Shown here: piece after piece, positions 39,237 through 48,117 of the stretch
How the letters are laid out: the number at the start of each line of letters is the position of its first letter
Numbering within the stretch: the stretch's first letter is position 1
Origin: Tsukamurella paurometabola
GTDB lineage: Bacteria; Actinomycetota; Actinomycetes; Mycobacteriales; Mycobacteriaceae
Length of the DNA: 64,000 nucleotides
Assembly: GCF_900631615.1 (NCBI RefSeq)
Contig: NZ_LR131273.1
Span: 2,512,850 to 2,576,849, forward strand
Direction of reading: 5' to 3'
Position numbers and translations under genes: made by a program
Notes under the pieces: model-generated
Seen by the model: the letters and a program-made list of their open reading frames with translations, nothing else
What the model was told of the DNA's origin: nothing
Database searches by the model: none

Positions 39237-40043
39237 ATGACGATTCTGGTGACGGGTGCAACGGGCAACATCGGGCGGAAAGTGGTCGACGAGCTGGTGG
39301 CGAGGGGTGTCGGCGACATCCGGGCGCTCACCACGAACCCCGCGAAGGCGGCGCTGCCGAGCGGGGTGGAGGCCTTCAGCGGTTTCATCGGCAAGCCGGA
39401 GACGCTCGACGGCGCCTTCGAGGGCGTGACGGGGATGTACCTCGCGCCCTACGAACCGACCGCGACCGAGGTGCTGCGGCGGGCGAAGGACGCCGGCGTC
39501 GAGTACGTGGTCGCCACCTCGGGCAGCGCGCACTGGCAGGCGCTCACCGACACGATCCTGGCGAGCGGCCTCGACGTGACGGTGCTCGGTCCGGGCGAGT
39601 TCATGGAGAACTTCGCGGGCTGGGCGGGGCAGGTCGCGACGGGCGTGGTCCGCGAGCCCTACCCGGATGCGGGGAGCGCGCCGATCGCGATGGACGACAT
39701 CGCGGCGGTCGCGGCGGCGCTGCTCGCGGCCGAGGACCACTCGGCGCACATCGGGAAGGTCTACGAGCTCACCGGACCGAGCTTCCTCACCCGGGTCGAG
39801 ATGGCCGCGCAGATCGGCGAGGGCATCGGCCGCGAGGTGGGCTTCGAGCAGATCAGCCGCGAGGAGGCCGAGGAGGCGCTGCGCGCCGAGATGGGCGACA
39901 TGGCGGGCTGGTACCTGGACCTGCAAGACGCCTCCCGCCGGTACCGGCAGGAGGCGAACTCGCTGGTCGAGGAACTCAGTGGGCGTCCGGCGATGAGCCT
40001 GGCGCAGTGGGCGGCGCGGAATCGGAGCCTCTTCGCGGCCTGA
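39237..40043 (+). CDS. NAD(P)-binding NmrA-family / atypical SDR protein
   Basis: A 268-residue Rossmann protein beginning MTILVTGATGNIGRKVVDEL, with the glycine-rich GATGNIG of NmrA-like and atypical short-chain dehydrogenases. YVVATSGSAHWQ, GPGEFMENFAGW and YELTGPSFLTRVEMAAQIG match NAD(P)H-binding members whose role is redox sensing or oxidoreduction. No Tyr-x-x-x-Lys pair is obvious. The 3' end overlaps the convergent 82-aa gene by 68 bases. Confidence 0.85.
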   Translation: MTILVTGATGNIGRKVVDELVARGVGDIRALTTNPAKAALPSGVEAFSGFIGKPETLDGAFEGVTGMYLAPYEPTATEVLRRAKDAGVEYVVATSGSAHWQALTDTILASGLDVTVLGPGEFMENFAGWAGQVATGVVREPYPDAGSAPIAMDDIAAVAAALLAAEDHSAHIGKVYELTGPSFLTRVEMAAQIGEGIGREVGFEQISREEAEEALRAEMGDMAGWYLDLQDASRRYRQEANSLVEELSGRPAMSLAQWAARNRSLFAA

Positions 40044-40224
40044 TCAGGGTCACCCCCGCCACGACGACGGCGCCGATCGCGAGGATCCCGAGCAGGGTGC
40101 CGGCGTCGACGAGGCGGGGGCCGCCGACGACGCCCCACACGGCGATCGCGAGGGCCGCGATCCCGGCGACGAGCAGGGCGGGCGAGACGCCGCGGGCGCG
40201 GCTCGATTCGGTCTCAGCGGACAC
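39976..40224 (-). CDS. Small membrane protein (82 aa)
   Basis: Two hydrophobic segments: VSPALLVAGIAALAIAVWGVVGG (about 13-35) and LVDAGTLLGILAIGAVVVAGVTLI (about 38-61), with a polar tail. The GTG overlaps the stop of the PspC gene by 11 bases and the 3' end overlaps the convergent SDR gene by 68 bases. Translation by coupling with the PspC gene is plausible. Function unknown. Confidence 0.6.
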   Translation of the reverse strand: MSAETESSRARGVSPALLVAGIAALAIAVWGVVGGPRLVDAGTLLGILAIGAVVVAGVTLIRPRRGSDSAPPTAPGSSPDAH

Positions 40225-41581
40225 GGTTCACCTCCACGTTGCCCACGTTGCCCTGGGCGTCGATGGTCAGAGTGGGAGCGCCGGGGGTGACGACGGTGTT
40301 CAGGGCCGTCGGGCAGTCGGAGTCCCCGACCGACACCTGGCACTGCACCTTCACGTTCATCCCGGCGGGGATCTGGATCCGGGTGTCGCCCACGCCGACC
40401 CGGGTGGTCACGGTGCGGTCGTGGTCCAGGGTGAGCTGGCGCAGGTCCAGCTGGAGCGAGCCCACCTGGAGGACGTACTGCTCCTGCAGGTCGGCGGGGG
40501 CGGGCACCACGAACTGCTTGTCGCCGCGCGGCGCGTCGGCGAGCCCGCTCATCACGTTCTGCGCCATCGTCCCCACGATCACGAAGCCGGCCAGGGGGAT
40601 GGCGACCGCGAGAAGGCCGTAGCCGCTGCGCCGGAAGGCACCCGCGACGAGCCCGGTGCCCACCACGCCGAGCACGATGGCGGCGGCCACCACGGGCGAG
40701 ATCGGCACGCCGAAGACCAGGGAGACGGTGGCGATCGCCGCCGCCGTGAGCAGCGCGATGCCCAGCGTCACGGGCGTGATCCGGGTGCGGCGCTTGGATT
40801 CCACCGGGACCGGGGCGTTCGCCGCCGCCGGCTCGGGCAGATCCCACGCGAACGGGGCCGCGCCCAGCGGGTCCCAGCGGGGCGGGTGGATCTCCTCGGT
40901 CACCGGGGCCTGCACGCGCGGGGCGGGCTCGGGAGCCGGTGCCTTCCGGAGGTTCAGGGGGTCCGACGGTGCCGTGGCCGGGGTCGGCTCCGTGCGGTCG
41001 TTCTCGGGTGCGTCCTCCGGCACGGTGCCGGCCGGCGGGGTCGCCGTCGGTCCGCCGGTGGGCTGCGTGCCGGTGGGCGGGGTCCACACGGGCTGCCACG
41101 GGAACTGCGCCGCGGGCGGCTGCCACGCCCCGACGGGGGCCGGCGGCGCGAGCCGCGCGGAGACGGCGGTGCCGGGCGGGGGAACCGGCAGGCGCTGGTG
41201 CAGCGCGTACCAGCCCGCCAGGAGCAGAGCGAGGCTGATGACCCCGGCGCCGGGCCAGGAGGAGCTCATGCCGCTGCCCATGGTCACCGCGAGCACCGCG
41301 GCGATGATGAGGACGAAGGTCGGAGGTCCGGAGCGCTGCACGGGCGTGCCGTAGGCGTACTCGGACTCCTTGGGGAGGACGAAGATACCGACGATGTAGG
41401 CGATGAAACCGAGCCCGCCCAGCACCGTCGCCCCGATGAAGGCCGCACGGACCAGCGCGACGTCCACCTGGTAGCGGCGCGCGAAGCCCGTGCACACGCC
41501 GGCGATCGGCGCGTTGCGGGCCCGGAGCGGCCTGGTCTCCCACATCTGCCGGAGCTGGCTGGAGAGATTTGTCGTATCCAT
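40214..41581 (-). CDS. PspC-domain membrane protein
   Basis: A 455-residue protein. Residues about 20-75 are a PspC domain (NAPIAGVCTGFARRYQVDVALVRAAFIGATVLGGLGFIAYIVGIFVLP). Further membrane segments follow at about 85-125 and 265-330, between them a Pro-rich linker. The C-terminal part (VLQVGSLQLDLRQL, RVGVGDTRIQIPAGMNVKV, LTIDAQGNVGNVEV) resembles the beta-strand adhesin-like domain of DUF4097/LiaF-like proteins. It is divergent from the PspC-containing kinase, so the pair may form one envelope-stress sensing unit. Confidence 0.85.
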   Translation of the reverse strand: MDTTNLSSQLRQMWETRPLRARNAPIAGVCTGFARRYQVDVALVRAAFIGATVLGGLGFIAYIVGIFVLPKESEYAYGTPVQRSGPPTFVLIIAAVLAVTMGSGMSSSWPGAGVISLALLLAGWYALHQRLPVPPPGTAVSARLAPPAPVGAWQPPAAQFPWQPVWTPPTGTQPTGGPTATPPAGTVPEDAPENDRTEPTPATAPSDPLNLRKAPAPEPAPRVQAPVTEEIHPPRWDPLGAAPFAWDLPEPAAANAPVPVESKRRTRITPVTLGIALLTAAAIATVSLVFGVPISPVVAAAIVLGVVGTGLVAGAFRRSGYGLLAVAIPLAGFVIVGTMAQNVMSGLADAPRGDKQFVVPAPADLQEQYVLQVGSLQLDLRQLTLDHDRTVTTRVGVGDTRIQIPAGMNVKVQCQVSVGDSDCPTALNTVVTPGAPTLTIDAQGNVGNVEVNRVR

Positions 41582-41724
41582 GCCATCGATCCTGCGGGCC
41601 GCGGCCGCCCCGGTCCATCGGGATCTACCCTGAAATCGCGGCGCCGCGCCTCGGGGTGAGGGGTGATCTTTCAGGGGCTTCCCCGATACCCGGGGGCGAG
41701 GATCCGTGCCACCATCGAGGGATC

Positions 41725-43122
41725 ATGAGCAGACGAGCACAGCGCCGGTGGGTGCGGCACCAGGCTCGCCAGCAGGCGTGGCAGCAGGGCTGGCAGAACT
41801 GGCAGCGGGAGTGGCAGCCGAGCGCGGGGCAGGCGCAGGCCGCCGGGTTCCGCGCGCCCGGCCCGTCGCCGGCGGTCGTCCCGCCCCCGGTGCAGCCGGC
41901 CCCGGCACCGTCGTACCCCCGGATGCACCGCCGCAACGGCGGCGCGGTGATCGGCGGCGTGTGCGGCGGCATCGCCGACCACCTCGGCGTCGACGCCACC
42001 AAGGTCCGCATCGCCTTCACTCTGCTCGCGCTGCTGGGTGCGGGCGTGGTGATGTACGCGCTGCTGTGGTTCATGTGCAGGCCGGGCACCGATACCGAGC
42101 ATCCCGATCCCGCCGAGCGACGGCAGGGGCTCGCGCTGGCCGTCCTCGGCGTGGTCGGTGCCGCGACGCTCGCGTCCGTCGCGAGCAACACCAGCGCCGG
42201 ATTCGTGGTGCCCGTCCTGGTCATCGGGATCGGCGCGGCTCTCGTCTGGCGGGAGGCCGATTCCGCGTCGCGGACACCGTCGTCCACGCCCGGCGGCTCC
42301 CGGTTCGTCACGTGGCTGCGCGTGTTGGGCGGCGCCACGCTGGTGGTCGTGGGACTGGCCGTGGTGTTCCTGGGCCGCGTCGACGTGGCAGCGCTCCCGA
42401 CGGCCCTCGCCGCCGTCGTCCTCACCCTGGTGGGGGTCGCGTTGCTGACCGTGCCGATCTGGGTGCGCATGTGGCGCGACCTGGGCGCCGAGCGCGCCGC
42501 CCGGGTCCGCACCATCGAGCGCGAGGAGATCGCCTCGCACCTGCACGATTCCGTGCTGCAGACGCTCGCCCTGATCCAGAAGCAGTCGGCCGACGGTGCC
42601 GCCGTCAAGCGGCTCGCGCGCAGCCAGGAGCGCGAGCTGCGGGAGTGGCTGTTCGGCGGTTCCGAGGCGCCCGCGCAGTCCTTGGCCGCGGCACTCAAGG
42701 CCGCCGCGGCCGATGTCGAGGACGCGCATTCGGTGGCGGTCGACGTCATCACCGTCGGCGACGTCGAGGGCGCCGAGCTCGGCGTCGACGACCGCTTCAC
42801 CGCCCTGCTCGGCGCGGCGAAGGAGGCGATGGTGAACGCCGCCAAGCATTCCGGTTGCGAGAGCATCGACACCTACGCGGAGGTCGACGAGACGTCGGTG
42901 TCCGTCTTCGTGCGCGACCGCGGCGTCGGATTCGACCCGGACGGGGTACCGTCGGACCGGCAGGGCCTGGCCAAGTCGATCCGGTCCCGGATGGAGCGCC
43001 GCGGCGGCAGCGTCGTGGTCCGCACCGCCCCGGGCCGGGGCACCGAGGTGCGGCTGTCGATGGCGAGGCTCCACGAGGGCGACGAGACCGTCGCGCCGGA
43101 GACAGCGGAGGAGAGTGCGTGA
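41725..43122 (+). CDS. Histidine kinase with N-terminal PspC domain
   Basis: A 465-residue sensor. After a Gln/Trp-rich start (WRHQARQQAWQQGWQNW) and Pro-rich linker, a PspC domain is at about 70-120 (NGGAVIGGVCGGIADHLGVDATKVRIAFTLLALLGAGVV). Four membrane helices follow to about 250. The kinase core has the H-box EREEIASHLHDSVLQTLALI near residue 270 and the HATPase signs NAAKHSGC and VRDRGVGFDPDGVPSDRQGLAKSI with GRGTEVRL. The GAGGGATC upstream supports the ATG. Its stop overlaps the response regulator start (GTGA). Confidence 0.93.
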   Translation: MSRRAQRRWVRHQARQQAWQQGWQNWQREWQPSAGQAQAAGFRAPGPSPAVVPPPVQPAPAPSYPRMHRRNGGAVIGGVCGGIADHLGVDATKVRIAFTLLALLGAGVVMYALLWFMCRPGTDTEHPDPAERRQGLALAVLGVVGAATLASVASNTSAGFVVPVLVIGIGAALVWREADSASRTPSSTPGGSRFVTWLRVLGGATLVVVGLAVVFLGRVDVAALPTALAAVVLTLVGVALLTVPIWVRMWRDLGAERAARVRTIEREEIASHLHDSVLQTLALIQKQSADGAAVKRLARSQERELREWLFGGSEAPAQSLAAALKAAAADVEDAHSVAVDVITVGDVEGAELGVDDRFTALLGAAKEAMVNAAKHSGCESIDTYAEVDETSVSVFVRDRGVGFDPDGVPSDRQGLAKSIRSRMERRGGSVVVRTAPGRGTEVRLSMARLHEGDETVAPETAEESA

Positions 43123-43790
43123 GCTACCGGGTGTTCCTGGTCGACGATCACGGCGTGTTCCGGTCCGGCGTGCGCGCCGAACTGGCCCGTGAGGATTCCA
43201 TCGAGGTGGTGGGCGAGGCGGGTGCCGTCGGCGAGGCCGTGGCGGGGATCCTGTCCACCGCCCCCGACGTGGTGCTGCTCGACGTGCACATGCCCGACGG
43301 TGGCGGCGTCGCCGTGCTGCGCGGCGTGGCCGACGGTGCCCCGCGAGCGAAGCTCGAGAAGGCGCCGGTGTTCCTCGCGCTCAGCGTCTCCGATGCCGCG
43401 GAGGACGTGATCGCCACGATCCGCGCCGGCGCTCGCGGTTACGTGACCAAGACGATCTCGGGGGAGGAGCTGGCCGACGCGGTGCGCCGCGTCGCGGAGG
43501 GCGATGCGGTGTTCTCGCCCCGGCTCGCCGGCTTCGTGCTCGACTCCTTCACCGGCCGCTCGCCCGTGCCCGAGCCCGCGTTGGATCCGGAGCTGGACTC
43601 ACTGACCCCGCGTGAGCTCGAGGTGCTGCGCCTGCTGGCGCGCGGCTACACCTACCGGGAGATCGCCGAGGATCTGTTCATCTCGGTCAAGACCGTCGAG
43701 ACCCACGCCTCGAACGTGCTGCGCAAGACGCAGCAGAGCAACCGCAACGCTCTGACCCGCTGGGCGCACACGCGCCACCTCGCCGATTGA
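43119..43790 (+). CDS. LuxR/NarL-family response regulator
   Basis: A 223-residue regulator: receiver domain VFLVDDHGVFRSGV with phospho-acceptor D55 in VVLLDVHMPDGGG, the conserved Thr/Ser and Lys in YVTKTISGEEL, and the C-terminal LuxR-type HTH LTPRELEVLRLLARGYTYREIAEDLFISVKTVETHASNVLRKTQ (about 166-210). It is translationally coupled to the kinase (GTGA overlap). Targets are likely the divergent PspC operon, by analogy to other PspC two-component systems. Confidence 0.95.
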   Translation: MSYRVFLVDDHGVFRSGVRAELAREDSIEVVGEAGAVGEAVAGILSTAPDVVLLDVHMPDGGGVAVLRGVADGAPRAKLEKAPVFLALSVSDAAEDVIATIRAGARGYVTKTISGEELADAVRRVAEGDAVFSPRLAGFVLDSFTGRSPVPEPALDPELDSLTPRELEVLRLLARGYTYREIAEDLFISVKTVETHASNVLRKTQQSNRNALTRWAHTRHLAD

Positions 43791-43805
43791 CTCGCCCCGG
43801 GGCGT

Positions 43806-44978
43806 TCACCCGATCGCGATGATGATGCCCGCGATGATCGCGGCCAGCACGATGAACCCGCCGATGATCCACGCTGCGAGAACGGTGTTCGACATCCCTG
43901 ACGGCGGCGCCACGGGCGGCGGTACGTAGGTGCTGGGCCGCGGCGGGGGAGGTACGGGCCGCTTCCGCTCGATCGGTCCCGACGCCGCCGAACGGCTCGT
44001 GCCGGCCCGGTCACCGGCGGAGCGTTCGCCGGCCGTGCGCCGCAGCCACACCGCGGGCGCGCCCTCGGTGGCCTGCAGCGGGGCGGCCAGGATCGCCGCG
44101 GGGTTGCCGCCGCCCGCCGCCACCGCGGCGAGGCGGTCCCGCGCCTCGGACATGGAGGGCCGGCGCTTCGGGCTCGGCTGCAGCATGTCCAGGATCACGT
44201 GGATGAGCGGACCGTCGTTCTTCGGCGGATTGATCTGCCCCAGCGCGACTTTGTGCAGCAGCGCGATGGAGTCCTCGTCGACGCCGAAGGGCGGTGCGCC
44301 CTCGAGCGCGGTGTACAGCGTGGCGCCCAGCGAGTACAGGTCGGAGGCCTCGGAGGGCTCGGTGCCGCGGGCCACCTCGGGCGCGAAGTAGGCGGGTGTG
44401 CCGGTGATGATCCCCGCTGGCCCGGCATCGTCGCCCTTGGCCCGCGCGATGCCGAAGTCCGAGAGCTTGACGGTGCCCGACGCGCGGCCCCGGTTCGCGA
44501 TGAGGATGTTGCCGGGCTTGATGTCGCGATGGATGATCCCCGACTCGTGGGCCTCGACGAGGGCGTCGGCCATCTGCGCGCCGATCTGGGCGACCTGCCG
44601 CTCGGGCATGGACCCGGTCATGTGCAGTACCTGCGCCAGCGAGCGCGAGGGCAGGTACTCCATCACCAGCCAGGGCTCGCCCCGGTCGAGAGCCACGTCG
44701 TACATCGCGACGGCGTTGCGGTGCTGCAGTCGCGCCGCGAGCCGGCCCTCGTGGAGGGCGCGCCGACGCAACTCGTCGGCCTCCTCCCGGGAGAGACCCT
44801 CGGTGGAGATGACCTGCTTGGCTGCCACGTCCCGGTCGAGTCGTTCGTCGCGCGCGAGCCACACCGCCCCCATGCCGCCGCCCCCGATCTTGGAGGTCAG
44901 GCGGTAGCGGCCGGCGACCAGGTAATCGGGCCCGGGCACGCCTCTGATCGCTCCGCCCGCACCCGTCGATTCCGCCAC
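43806..44978 (-). CDS. Serine/threonine protein kinase
   Basis: A 390-residue membrane-anchored kinase. Gly-rich loop KIGGGGMGAVWLA (about 27), AAKQVI (Lys), the catalytic HRDIKPGNILIANRG, DFGIARAKG, TGTPAYFAPEVARG (P+1 loop) and YSLGATLYTALEGAPPFG are all present, so it should be active. After a Pro-rich linker (about 335-360) a single transmembrane helix MSNTVLAAWIIGGFIVLAAIIAGIIIAIG ends the protein, with almost nothing outside; there are no PASTA domains. TAGGAT lies seven bases before the GTG (leaderless). It is convergent with the response regulator. Confidence 0.93.
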   Translation of the reverse strand: MAESTGAGGAIRGVPGPDYLVAGRYRLTSKIGGGGMGAVWLARDERLDRDVAAKQVISTEGLSREEADELRRRALHEGRLAARLQHRNAVAMYDVALDRGEPWLVMEYLPSRSLAQVLHMTGSMPERQVAQIGAQMADALVEAHESGIIHRDIKPGNILIANRGRASGTVKLSDFGIARAKGDDAGPAGIITGTPAYFAPEVARGTEPSEASDLYSLGATLYTALEGAPPFGVDEDSIALLHKVALGQINPPKNDGPLIHVILDMLQPSPKRRPSMSEARDRLAAVAAGGGNPAAILAAPLQATEGAPAVWLRRTAGERSAGDRAGTSRSAASGPIERKRPVPPPPRPSTYVPPPVAPPSGMSNTVLAAWIIGGFIVLAAIIAGIIIAIG

Positions 44979-44985
44979 GCCGTCG

Positions 44986-44991
44986 ATCCTA
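44986..44991 (-). promoter_or_regulatory. -10 hexamer TAGGAT, leaderless kinase gene
   Basis: The minus-strand TAGGAT lies seven bases before the GTG at 44978. Confidence 0.5.
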
Positions 44992-44995
44992 AGGG

Positions 44996-45544
44996 TCAGG
45001 CCCGGCGCGCGCGGTACGCGGCCACGTTCAAGCGGTTGTTGCAGCCGTCGTCGCAGAAGCGGCGGGAGCTGTTGCGGCTGAAGTCCACGAGCACGCCTGC
45101 GCAGTCCGGCGCGGCGCAGCGGCGCAGCCGGTCGAGCGCACCCGCGCGGACCACGTCGACCATGCCCATCGCGGGCTCGGCGAGGAAGCGCTCCGCGATC
45201 GGCGTCGCATCGTTCCAGCCGTGCAGGTGGTACGGCCAGTCGTCGTGCCGCACGAGCTGGGGCAGCACCGCCGCGTCGCGGAGCATCCGGTTCACCAGGT
45301 CGACGGTGCCCGCCTCGTCGCCCGCCAGGTCCCACAGGCCGCGCAGGACGCGGCGCACGGCGTGCACGCGGTCCAGCTCGTCCTCACGCAGCGGAATGGG
45401 GCCGGTCCAGCCCCAGCGCTCGACGAAGGCCCGGAGCGACTCGACGTCGGGCAGGCGCTCGGGGCGCTCCGTGCGCGCGTCGGGGGCGGTGTTCACCAGA
45501 TCGGCGGCGCTCGCGAGGGCGGATCGGGTGTCGTAGGAGAACAT
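44996..45544 (-). CDS. CGNR zinc-finger / ABATE-domain protein
   Basis: A 182-residue probable transcriptional regulator. The N-terminal part (DLVNTAPDART, WGWTGP, LRGLWDLAGDE) fits the ABATE domain. The C-terminal zinc finger reads CAAPDCAGVLVDFSRNSSRRFCDDGCNNRLNVAAYRARR: four Cys ligands are kept, but the signature CGNR is here CNNR. Such proteins are thought to act as stress-linked DNA-binding regulators. Divergent from the permease gene. Confidence 0.87.
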   Translation of the reverse strand: MFSYDTRSALASAADLVNTAPDARTERPERLPDVESLRAFVERWGWTGPIPLREDELDRVHAVRRVLRGLWDLAGDEAGTVDLVNRMLRDAAVLPQLVRHDDWPYHLHGWNDATPIAERFLAEPAMGMVDVVRAGALDRLRRCAAPDCAGVLVDFSRNSSRRFCDDGCNNRLNVAAYRARRA

Positions 45545-45582
45545 GACGCTGCGAATGCTAACCGTATGGGTGTCGGGGTCGC

Positions 45583-45588
45583 TACTCT
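45583..45588 (+). promoter_or_regulatory. -10 hexamer TACTCT, leaderless permease gene
   Basis: TACTCT lies six bases before the GTG at 45595. Confidence 0.55.
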
Positions 45589-45594
45589 CATCGG

Positions 45595-47094
45595 GTGTCC
45601 AGCCCTCTTGGAATCACCCCCGACGACTCGCTCCGCAAGGGACTGCAGAGTCGCCACATCAGCATGCTCGCGCTGGGCGGTGCCATCGGCACCGGCCTGT
45701 TCGTGGCGTCCGGCGCCACGATCCACGACGCGGGGCCCGGCGGCGCGCTCCTGGCCTACGCGGTCATGGGCCTCATGGTCTTCTTCCTCATGCAGAGCCT
45801 CGGCGAGATGTCGGCGTACATGCCGTGCAGCAACCCGTTCGAGGAGTACGGCACCCGGTTCGTCAGCAAGTCCTTCGGCTTCGCCGCCGGGTGGAACTAC
45901 TGGTTCAACTGGTCGATCACGCTGGCCGCGGAGGTGGTGGCGGCCGGCCTGATCATGAAGTTCTGGCTGCCCGACGTGCCCTCGTGGATCTGGTCACTGG
46001 TCTTCATGGTGGGCCTGTTGGCGCTGAACCTGTTCGCGGTGAAGGCTTTCGGCGAGGCCGAGTTCTGGTTCGCCTCGATCAAGGTGATCGCCGTGGTGGT
46101 CTTCCTCATCGTCGGCGTGCTCATGGTGTTCGGCGTGGTCGGCGGTCCGTCGCCCGGCTTCTCGAACTGGACCATCGGCGATGCACCGTTCGTGGATTGG
46201 CCGCTGGGGATGCTCTCGGTCTTCCTCATCGCCGGCTTCGCCTTCCAGGGCACGGAGATGATCGCGGTCGCGGCGGGCGAGGCGGTCGAGCCGAAGAGCG
46301 CCATCCCCAGGGCCGTGCGCACGGTCTTCTTCCGGATCCTGCTGTTCTACATCGGCACGCTCACGATCATCGCCTTCCTGATCCCGTACACCAATCCGGA
46401 GTTGCTCGACGCCTCGGACGAGAACGTCGCGGTGGCGCCCTTCACCCTGGTGTTCAAGCTCGCGGGCATCGACGCGGCGGCGTCGATCATGAACGCCGTC
46501 ATCCTCATCGCCATCCTCTCGGCGGGCAACGCCAGCCTGTTCGCGGCGACCCGTGCGCTGTACGGACTGGGGGTCGAGGGCAACGCGCCGAAGATCTTCG
46601 CGAAGGTCACCCGCACCGGCGTGCCGGGGCCCGCGGTCGCGGCGACCGCGGCGATCGGCGCGCTGTGCTTCCTGGCGAGCAAGGTCGGCGACGGCAAGGC
46701 GTACACGGTGCTCGTCACCGCGTCGTCGGTGGCGGGCTTCGTCACCTGGATCGGTATCGCGTGGGCGCACTACCGGTTCCGCCGGGCGTGGAACGCGCAG
46801 GGCCGCGACCTGAACGAGTTGCCGTACAAGGCCTGGCTGTACCCCGCCGGCCCCATCGTGGCCCTGCTCATGTCCGTCGCGGTGATCGCCGGCCAGTACT
46901 ACGTCGCGGTGCGCGGTGGCGAGAGCGGCGGTATCGGGCTGATGCTCACCACCTACGCCGCGCTGATCCTTTTCCTCGGCCTGTGGTGGGGCCACAAGCT
47001 CATCACCAAGACGCCCACCGTCGACCTGGCGACGGCCGACCTGTCGCCCCGGGCGGCGGCGTCCGCGCACCGGGATCCCGACACCGTCGGCTGA
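45595..47094 (+). CDS. Amino-acid permease (APC family, LysP-like)
   Basis: A 499-residue transporter with about 12 helices. The first helix SRHISMLALGGAIGTGLFVASG carries the APC unwound motif (GGAIGTG). FAAGWNYWFNWSITLAAEVVAAGLIMKFWLPD and FGEAEFWFASIKV closely resemble lysine-specific permease LysP, and FAFQGTEMIAVAAGEAVEPKSAIPRAVRTVF is family-typical. It probably imports a cationic amino acid such as lysine by proton symport; specificity is inference. A leaderless GTG start is supported by the -10 hexamer. Confidence 0.9.
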   Translation: MSSPLGITPDDSLRKGLQSRHISMLALGGAIGTGLFVASGATIHDAGPGGALLAYAVMGLMVFFLMQSLGEMSAYMPCSNPFEEYGTRFVSKSFGFAAGWNYWFNWSITLAAEVVAAGLIMKFWLPDVPSWIWSLVFMVGLLALNLFAVKAFGEAEFWFASIKVIAVVVFLIVGVLMVFGVVGGPSPGFSNWTIGDAPFVDWPLGMLSVFLIAGFAFQGTEMIAVAAGEAVEPKSAIPRAVRTVFFRILLFYIGTLTIIAFLIPYTNPELLDASDENVAVAPFTLVFKLAGIDAAASIMNAVILIAILSAGNASLFAATRALYGLGVEGNAPKIFAKVTRTGVPGPAVAATAAIGALCFLASKVGDGKAYTVLVTASSVAGFVTWIGIAWAHYRFRRAWNAQGRDLNELPYKAWLYPAGPIVALLMSVAVIAGQYYVAVRGGESGGIGLMLTTYAALILFLGLWWGHKLITKTPTVDLATADLSPRAAASAHRDPDTVG

Positions 47095-47160
47095 CGACGT
47101 CGCTCGATGACGGCGGACCTCGCCGGGCCCGTCGTCTCCGGGGTCGCGGCCGGCTCGTGG

Positions 47161-47183
47161 GGCGATGCGCGCGACGCATCGCC
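47161..47183 (+). terminator. Hairpin after the permease gene
   Basis: GGCGATGCG (47161-47169) pairs with CGCATCGCC (47175-47183). CGCATCGCC recurs at 47228-47236. The hairpin lies about 67 bases after the stop, with no T-run. Confidence 0.45.
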
Positions 47184-47263
47184 TCGGAAATCGGTCGTGA
47201 GCTGCGGAGATCAGGTGATGTGCTGGGCGCATCGCCTTTCGGGGACCGCTCCCACCTCGGCGC

Positions 47264-47293
47264 TTGACGCCGCTCCGGTGGCGGTCTTACGCT
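47264..47293 (+). promoter_or_regulatory. Promoter of imuA'-imuB
   Basis: TTGACG (47264-47269) and TACGCT (47288-47293) are 18 bases apart, giving a predicted start near 47300. The leader to imuA' is about 95 bases. Confidence 0.7.
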
Positions 47294-47302
47294 GAGATCA
47301 GA

Positions 47303-47318
47303 TCGAACAGAAGTTCTA
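47303..47318. promoter_or_regulatory. LexA-binding SOS box
   Basis: TCGAACAGAAGTTCTA matches the mycobacterial-type SOS box TCGAAC-N4-GTTCGA with one mismatch in the right half. It begins about 10 bases after the -10 hexamer, over the predicted transcription start, a repressor position. Confidence 0.85.
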
Positions 47319-47394
47319 GTCATGTCTTCCCCGTGGCTCGGCTTCCGCACTGATCGGTGACGCGGGATCCGAAGGTAGGGGAGGGGTGTGACAC

Positions 47395-48117
47395 ATGTCC
47401 GCACGTGTTCAGGCGATGGCCGGCAATCGTGAGGAGAAGCTGGCGGAGCTGCGTAAGCGGCTCGCGGCGCTGCCGCAGAAACATCGTCCGGCGAAGGCGC
47501 AGGCGCCGGTGGCGGCGCCGCTGCGGGATGAATCATCGCAGCTCGGCATGGGTGTGCTCCCGGTGCACGAGGAGCTGGCCCGGCTGCTGCCGGGCGGCGG
47601 CCTGCCCCGCGGCACGGTCGCGGAGGTCACGGGCGCCGGCTCGCTCGCGGTCTCGCTGGTGGCCGGCGTCTCGCGGGCCGGATCGCGGGTCGCGCTGTGC
47701 GGTGTGTCCGGCTTCGGCATGGCCGCCGCGCTCGAACAGGGGGCCGATCCGGAGCGCATCGCGCTCATCGCCGGCCCGCTCGCGGACCCGGTCGCCATCG
47801 CCTCGATCCTGCTCGACGGTGCCGACGTGGTGCTGTGCGAGCTGGGCGGCATCGCCGTGCCGCCCAGCCGCGGCCGGGCCATCGCCGCCCGGGCCCGTTC
47901 CCGGGGCTCGGTGTTGCTCGTCACCGGCGGCCGCTGGGAGGGCGCCGCGCTGCATCTCGGCGCGCGCGTGCAGGGCTACACCGGCCTCGGCGCCCGCCCC
48001 GGGCGCGGCCGGATCCGCGGGATCGACCTGGTCTTCTCCGCGCGCGGCCGCGGCTGCGTCAATCCCTACCGCGGGGCGGCGCAGGGCGCACCGTCGGACC
48101 TGGCGGTGGCGCGATGA
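47395..48117 (+). CDS. imuA: ImuA' accessory protein of the mutasome
   Basis: A 240-residue RecA-fold accessory protein that works with ImuB and DnaE2 in damage-induced mutagenesis. It has LLPGGGLPRGTVAEVTGAGSLAVSLVAGVSRAG, but no Walker A lysine-threonine, in line with actinobacterial ImuA' lacking ATPase function, and GADVVLCELGGIAVP. A good GGGAGGGG lies upstream of the ATG. The ATGA overlap with imuB couples the two. SOS control is indicated by the LexA box. Confidence 0.92.
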   Translation: MSARVQAMAGNREEKLAELRKRLAALPQKHRPAKAQAPVAAPLRDESSQLGMGVLPVHEELARLLPGGGLPRGTVAEVTGAGSLAVSLVAGVSRAGSRVALCGVSGFGMAAALEQGADPERIALIAGPLADPVAIASILLDGADVVLCELGGIAVPPSRGRAIAARARSRGSVLLVTGGRWEGAALHLGARVQGYTGLGARPGRGRIRGIDLVFSARGRGCVNPYRGAAQGAPSDLAVAR

